Shown here piece by piece: positions 59,574 to 64,000 of a stretch of 64,000 nucleotides of DNA (the first letter of the stretch is position 1; the number at the start of each line of letters is the position of its first letter). The notes under the pieces were generated by a model that saw nothing but the letters and a program-made list of their open reading frames with translations, did not search any database and was not told the DNA's origin. Source of the stretch: Ignavibacteria bacterium (GTDB lineage Bacteria > Bacteroidota > Ignavibacteria > Kapaibacteriales > UBA4661); contig JACVZY010000010.1 of NCBI GenBank assembly GCA_014654705.1, positions 26,290 through 90,289 of the forward strand, written 5' to 3'. Position numbers and translations under genes: made by a program.

Positions 59574-61445
59574 CTATTTCGTCGCATCGGTCATTAGTTC
59601 CGTCATACGCCGCATGAAGAGCGCCGGAGACGGCAAATTACCTTCAATCAGCAAGGCACCTTCGTACAAATGCAGAATATACTGACGCAACATCGGGTTG
59701 CCAGCATTGGCAAGCTGAAGGCGCGACAAATTCTTGATGAGCGGGTGTTCCATGTTCACCTCCAGCAATTTGCGCCCACCTTGAAAATCTTTGTCCAGCA
59801 TTTTCATCATGCGTTCCATTTGCACGTCTAAGCCTTCTTTGCCCACCACCAGCGTTACAGCCGAGTCCACAAGCCGTTTCGACGGCACAACGTCTTCTAC
59901 TTTTTCGCCCAGCACCTCTTTGAAAAGCGCGAGCAGGGCGGAATCAATCGTGGAAGGCTCTTTCGTCTCTGCACCCGCATCAACGTTGATTTCTGCTTTG
60001 TCAATCGAAACCAATTTTTTGCCCTCAAACTCAGGGATAGACGGCACGACGATAATATCCACCGGGTCGGTCAGCAGCAGCACTTCCATACCATGCTTTT
60101 GGAAATATTCCAAATTCGGATTGTTCAGCATTGTTTCGCGGTGGTCGCCTGCCAAGTAATAAATCTCTTTTTGCTCAGTTTTCATGCGGCTTACATAGTC
60201 TTTGAGCGATGTAAAATTACCCTTGCCCGTCGTGGTCGAATCGAAGCGGAGCAGTTGCACAATTTGGTCGCGGTTCGCGTAATCACTATTCACGCCGATT
60301 TTGAATTGGCTGCCGAAAGCCGCATAGAACTTAGCGTATTTGTCAGTGTCGCTCGCCGCCCAATCTTGGAGGAGGCTCAGAATTTTGCCGGTAATGACTT
60401 TGTTGATTTTTGCCATCTGGGGGCTGGACTGCGTAATTTCCCGCGAGACATTGAGCGGCAAATCATCCGTATCGACCACACCGCGCGCAAAACGAAGATA
60501 GTCCGGCAAAAGCTGCTTGCAGTTTTCCTCAATCAGCACTTTATTCGTGTAGAGATGCAAGGATTTGTCTTGGTCGAGCGTGAAAGGGCGCGCCGGGGGA
60601 GTTTCGGGAATAAAGACCATTGCTTTGAAATTTACAGAACCTTCGATACTCAAATGCGTGTATCCAAGAGGGTTCTGGTAGTCGCCCGACAAAAATTTGT
60701 AAAACTCATTTGCTTCGTCGGCGCTCACGCTTTCTTTGGGCATTTGCCAGAGCGCACGTATGCTGTTGGCTTTTTCGCCCGCTTCGCCGCTTTTGCCAAT
60801 AATAATCGGGAAATCTACGAAATTAGAATACTTCTGAATGATAGATTTCAAACGGTATTCCTCGCTAAATTCCTGTGCCGATTCTTTGAGCGTGAATGAA
60901 ATGCGTGTGCCGCGTGTGGGTTTTTCGATTTCTTCAATCGTGTAACTGCCCTCGCCATCAGACTTCCAGCGCAAACCAACGGAATCAGGGTTCGCATGGC
61001 GCGTCTCGACTGTAACCTCATCGGCAACCATGAAGACCGCATAAAATCCCACACCGAACTGCCCAATCATATTTCCGTCCAGCGTTCCACCTTGTGCTTT
61101 GAGAGAGTTGATAAATTCTAGCGTCCCCGAACTTGCCACTGTTCCCAGTTTACCGACCAAATCGTCTTTGGTCATACCGATGCCCGTGTCTTCAATCGTG
61201 AACGTATGCGCCTCGCGGTCGAGCGTAATACGGATTTCGAGCGGTGCATCAGTGCCAAGCATGGTTGTATCGGTCAGCTGGCGGAACCGTGCTTTATTGA
61301 GCGCATCGGAGGAATTGGAGACAAGCTCCCGCACAAAAACTTCGGGATGTGTGTAGAGCGAATGAACAATGAGGTGAAGCAGTTGCTTCATCTCGGCTTT
61401 GTATTCATATCTTTCGGCTGTTGATGTATGTGTGGTGTCAGTCAT
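59574..61445 (-). CDS. htpG: Molecular chaperone HtpG (Hsp90)
   Basis: A 623-residue bacterial Hsp90. The GHKL ATPase domain has VFVRELVSNSSDALNKARF, FTIEDTGIGMTKDDLV and MIGQFGVGFYAVFMVADEV; the middle domain has the catalytic-loop region (DDLPLNVSREITQSSPQM with the conserved Arg); and the C-terminal dimerisation domain ends ALLIEGNLPSPALFMRRMTELM. Length is normal. The start MTDTTHTSTAERYEYKAEMKQLL at 61445 has a GGAG site about 10 bases upstream. It assists folding of selected clients under stress. Confidence 0.97.
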   Translation of the reverse strand: MTDTTHTSTAERYEYKAEMKQLLHLIVHSLYTHPEVFVRELVSNSSDALNKARFRQLTDTTMLGTDAPLEIRITLDREAHTFTIEDTGIGMTKDDLVGKLGTVASSGTLEFINSLKAQGGTLDGNMIGQFGVGFYAVFMVADEVTVETRHANPDSVGLRWKSDGEGSYTIEEIEKPTRGTRISFTLKESAQEFSEEYRLKSIIQKYSNFVDFPIIIGKSGEAGEKANSIRALWQMPKESVSADEANEFYKFLSGDYQNPLGYTHLSIEGSVNFKAMVFIPETPPARPFTLDQDKSLHLYTNKVLIEENCKQLLPDYLRFARGVVDTDDLPLNVSREITQSSPQMAKINKVITGKILSLLQDWAASDTDKYAKFYAAFGSQFKIGVNSDYANRDQIVQLLRFDSTTTGKGNFTSLKDYVSRMKTEQKEIYYLAGDHRETMLNNPNLEYFQKHGMEVLLLTDPVDIIVVPSIPEFEGKKLVSIDKAEINVDAGAETKEPSTIDSALLALFKEVLGEKVEDVVPSKRLVDSAVTLVVGKEGLDVQMERMMKMLDKDFQGGRKLLEVNMEHPLIKNLSRLQLANAGNPMLRQYILHLYEGALLIEGNLPSPALFMRRMTELMTDATK

Positions 61446-61519
61446 AGCAGAATCTCCAAATGGTAAAACATATCAATTCGTGTGCAAATTTACACATTTT
61501 TTCTCTTGTGAAAAAAGCC

Positions 61520-64000
61520 TCATTGCAGCACCAAACCATAGCTCACAGCACGAATCTCGCCAATAACACCATGAATTTTTTCTTCGATTGATGCCACATC
61601 GAGCCGCGTAAATTCAAGCGTTCGCGTCCACTCGTCGTCATGCGCATTCTGCGTGGCGCGGCGTGTGAAGAGAAGCCTTGTGGTGAACACGTCCTGCTCC
61701 GGCTGCAATCGTGAAGCCACGAACGCATAGACTTCCAGTTGCAAGCGGTATTCCGCCAAAAGCTTGTCCATATCACGTGCCGAGCCAACGCGATTCGTTT
61801 TCCAATCCCAGATTTCAAGCGCTCCCGTAGGCATTTTGATGAGCGCATCTATTGTCCCAATCAGAAAATCCGCTCCAAGCGGCATTGTTATCGGATATTC
61901 GTACTGTGCGCTCAAAAGTGCCGGCGCATAGCGGCGCACAAGCGGGGCGCTTGCCACAGCCTGCGTTTCGCGTTGGATGCGGGCGTGAAGCGCAGGTGTG
62001 AACACGCGGCGCGTGGAAGGCAAAATGCGCTCAATCGTGCGTTGGAACTCGCTCGGTTGCACCGTTCCATCCAGTCCCATCCACGAGGGCAAATGCTGTA
62101 ACACCGCATGAATACTCTCTCCGGCAGTTGTACCAAGCGTTTCATCGCCATCGTCATCAATGCCGGCTGCTCTGCCGGTGAAATAGCCATCGTCATCAGT
62201 CGGCGGCAAGCCCAGACGGTACAAACGCTCATATTCTTCAGGATTACGGCGAAAAAGTTGTAACTGCGAAGCGGAGTAGAAATCACCTTCGATAGTTGTG
62301 GAAAGTGTTCCCAAAAGCAATGGCGGAATACCTGTAAACACGCTGTTATCGGCGCTGACAGTCGTAACCGACGTGCTGCTCTTACTGTGCGCGTCGTCGT
62401 CGTCTGAGATATTCTGCGCAGGATTGGATGCCGACAAAGCAGAATCAGCAAGAAACTGCTCCCGCGCACGGAGAATCGTGATGGGAAATTGCACCTCTCG
62501 TTGAGAAAGTTCTTCACCGCTCAGAATATCAAGCGTTTGCTTGGGAAGCTGGATAGACGGCTCATGGAGCAAGTTCAACCCCTCCGCACTCAGGCTTTCG
62601 ACCATCATTCGCAGCAAGCCTTCCGGCTTCTTCATATCGCCTCTGCTTGTTTCATGCGCTTTTCCTGCGATAACAAGATGGTCTTTTGCCCGCGTGAGCG
62701 CCACGTAAAGGAGTCGCTTTAACTCTGCTTCATCCGCAAGGCGGTCTTTCTCGGAAGCCATGTAGTAGAGAGGCGTAGAGAGGTGTTCCATAGTGCCGTC
62801 CTCGCGGGCGCGAAGCATCTTGAAGGACATTCCGAGTGCCGTGTCGAACGACAAGCCTCCACCGAAGCCGCCTGCGCGGGCATTAGCGTTGTACACCGCT
62901 ACAATAGGCGCCTCCAAGCCCTTCGCGCCGTGAATGGTCATTATCTGCACGGCATTTTTCGTTGCTCCCGAATCTGCCTCCCCTTCGTTAAAGGCGTAAA
63001 GCGCCAAACGGCGCAGTTCTTCGGCAAAATCGTAGAGATTCCGAAAGCCCTTATTTTCATACTTACGAGCAATCACCAGTAGTTTTTCCAGATTTGCTTC
63101 AATTTGGTCGAAACGCTCATCGGCAGCAATCATCGCTCGCCACGCCGTTTGTTCCAGAATTGTGCGGATAAGAGTCGGTATCGAAAGTTGCGCCGCCAAG
63201 GGCAATAAATTCGTCAGGGTGGTGTAAGCGCGGTGTGCGTTGGGGCTTGCGGAACCGCTTGTGACGGCATCAGTGGCGCCGGCATTGTAATACTCGCCAA
63301 AGCGCTCCCAGAGCGAGTTTATGCTGCTACCGTCCTTAACACTGACTTCAGTGCGGCTAATAGCATACAATTCGGTATCGGTTACGGCAAAAAACGGCGA
63401 GCGCAGCAAGGCAGCAAGCGCAATGTCGTCATTAGCATTTTGCAAAAAGAGCAGGAAGGATCGAATATCCAAAATTTCCTGCCGCTCATAAAACCCGCGC
63501 CCTCCTACAACCAAAAACGGTACGTTACAACGCCGAAGTGCCGCCAGAAGACTATCCACACCGCTCCGTGAGCGAATGAGTATCATCATGTCGCTGTATG
63601 CTGCCCGGCGCGGCGAACCATCTGAAGAGCGCACCATGACAGGTTCTGCGGTCGTGCCTTCAGCAACAGCGCGAAGGTATTCTGCGAGAAGTTGCGCGTC
63701 GGAAACAAAAGACTCATCACCGGCAACATCCTCGTCTTCCGTCTCTACCTCGTTTTCGGTGAAAGCTGCTTGTTCGGCGGAAGAAGAAGTTTTTTTGCTG
63801 GGATACCGTGCAAGCAACATCCTCACTGTGCCCTGTACCGCCGATGAACTCACGCCGCAGACAATATCGTCGTACTCGACATCGAACTCCGTTGCTGTTC
63901 GCCGAAGTTGATCGCCACAGACGCAATTCACAAACGCTGCGATTTCGGGCAACAAGCGGAACGTAGCGCGAAGACCGATGTTTCCTGCTTTCTCCGTGTC
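61520..64000 (-). CDS. AddA-like UvrD helicase with C-terminal RecB-type nuclease (partial)
   Basis: The last 826 residues of a helicase-nuclease whose N-terminus lies beyond the window. Visible superfamily 1 helicase motifs: NIGLRATFRLLPEIAAFVN (motif IV region) at the edge, RSFLLFLQNANDDIALAALLRSPFF, motif V QIMTIHGAKGLEAPIVAV and motif VI RLLYVALTRAKDHLVIAG. The C-terminal PD-(D/E)XK nuclease has DFLIGTIDALIK and LEIWDWKTNRV with the QLEVYAF helix. This is the AddA/RecB layout, acting on double-strand-break ends for recombination. Acid-rich loops (DDEDDAHSKSS) are present. An AddB partner may lie outside. Confidence 0.88.
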   Translation of the reverse strand, partial: DTEKAGNIGLRATFRLLPEIAAFVNCVCGDQLRRTATEFDVEYDDIVCGVSSSAVQGTVRMLLARYPSKKTSSSAEQAAFTENEVETEDEDVAGDESFVSDAQLLAEYLRAVAEGTTAEPVMVRSSDGSPRRAAYSDMMILIRSRSGVDSLLAALRRCNVPFLVVGGRGFYERQEILDIRSFLLFLQNANDDIALAALLRSPFFAVTDTELYAISRTEVSVKDGSSINSLWERFGEYYNAGATDAVTSGSASPNAHRAYTTLTNLLPLAAQLSIPTLIRTILEQTAWRAMIAADERFDQIEANLEKLLVIARKYENKGFRNLYDFAEELRRLALYAFNEGEADSGATKNAVQIMTIHGAKGLEAPIVAVYNANARAGGFGGGLSFDTALGMSFKMLRAREDGTMEHLSTPLYYMASEKDRLADEAELKRLLYVALTRAKDHLVIAGKAHETSRGDMKKPEGLLRMMVESLSAEGLNLLHEPSIQLPKQTLDILSGEELSQREVQFPITILRAREQFLADSALSASNPAQNISDDDDAHSKSSTSVTTVSADNSVFTGIPPLLLGTLSTTIEGDFYSASQLQLFRRNPEEYERLYRLGLPPTDDDGYFTGRAAGIDDDGDETLGTTAGESIHAVLQHLPSWMGLDGTVQPSEFQRTIERILPSTRRVFTPALHARIQRETQAVASAPLVRRYAPALLSAQYEYPITMPLGADFLIGTIDALIKMPTGALEIWDWKTNRVGSARDMDKLLAEYRLQLEVYAFVASRLQPEQDVFTTRLLFTRRATQNAHDDEWTRTLEFTRLDVASIEEKIHGVIGEIRAVSYGLVLQ

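Noticed and set aside
60093..60899. A 268-codon plus-strand frame over htpG
   Set aside because: Antisense to the conserved HtpG middle domain; no independent support.

Overview
The window looks like a chromosomal segment from a Gram-negative member of the Bacteroidota/Chlorobiota/Kapabacteria side of the FCB group. Pointers are four intact secreted proteins ending in type IX secretion (T9SS) sorting domains, a PorQ-like T9SS gene, surface IPT/TIG repeats, a class I FbaB-type aldolase, a split-type transketolase subunit, and the general absence of strong Shine-Dalgarno sites. No rRNA, tRNA, CRISPR array, prophage or complete insertion sequence was seen.

Layout. 0-6.2 kb: a tightly packed minus-strand run reading from dcd through DUF1684, a lipoprotein, a PASTA protein, a DUF486 protein, a barrel protein and a TMTC-like glycosyltransferase to a partial ferritin. 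6.3-9.8 kb: a STAS protein, then secD-secF. 10.2-15.2 kb: a T9SS cargo gene and recG. 15.3-19.6 kb: an ABC exporter with a degenerate ATPase domain, an acyl-CoA ligase and a hotdog thioesterase. 19.7-24.4 kb: a 1552-residue IPT/TIG surface protein. 25-30.6 kb: an M16-like protein without zinc ligands, a TPR histidine kinase and the C-terminal transketolase subunit. 31-35.5 kb: an internally duplicated membrane protein, a three-gene set (cNMP-binding membrane protein, methyltransferase, MiaE-like) and a porin. 35.6-42.8 kb: HtrA, an LTxxQ protein, glgA, fbaB and a WxxGRW/DUF6600 lipoprotein. 43.3-48 kb: a subtilase and a second secreted protein, both T9SS cargo. 48.2-51.4 kb: a small membrane protein, PspA-like, TerD and thrC. 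51.4-58 kb: a decaying tract with at least five broken genes and two copies of a short dispersed repeat among intact M61-like and LivJ-like genes. 58.1-64 kb: a CPBP protease, a small lipoprotein, htpG and a truncated AddA-like helicase-nuclease.

The most unusual feature is inside recG. A complete REP-associated Y1 (HUH) transposase domain, with REP-type hairpins at both ends, is inserted without breaking the reading frame between helicase motifs II and III, giving a predicted 980-residue RecG. Another REP of the same family, with compensatory stem changes, lies just upstream of recG. Other notable points are the ABC ATPase lacking its signature, Q-loop and H-loop residues, a porQ-like gene broken by two frameshifts that together restore the frame, and a gene graveyard with deletion fusions.

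Functionally the region mixes housekeeping (Sec export, nucleotide, glycogen, threonine and fructose-bisphosphate metabolism, chaperones) with envelope biology (T9SS cargo, lipoproteins, porins, envelope stress proteases, PspA/TerD stress proteins). All functional calls are by eye from family motifs; no database search was run.
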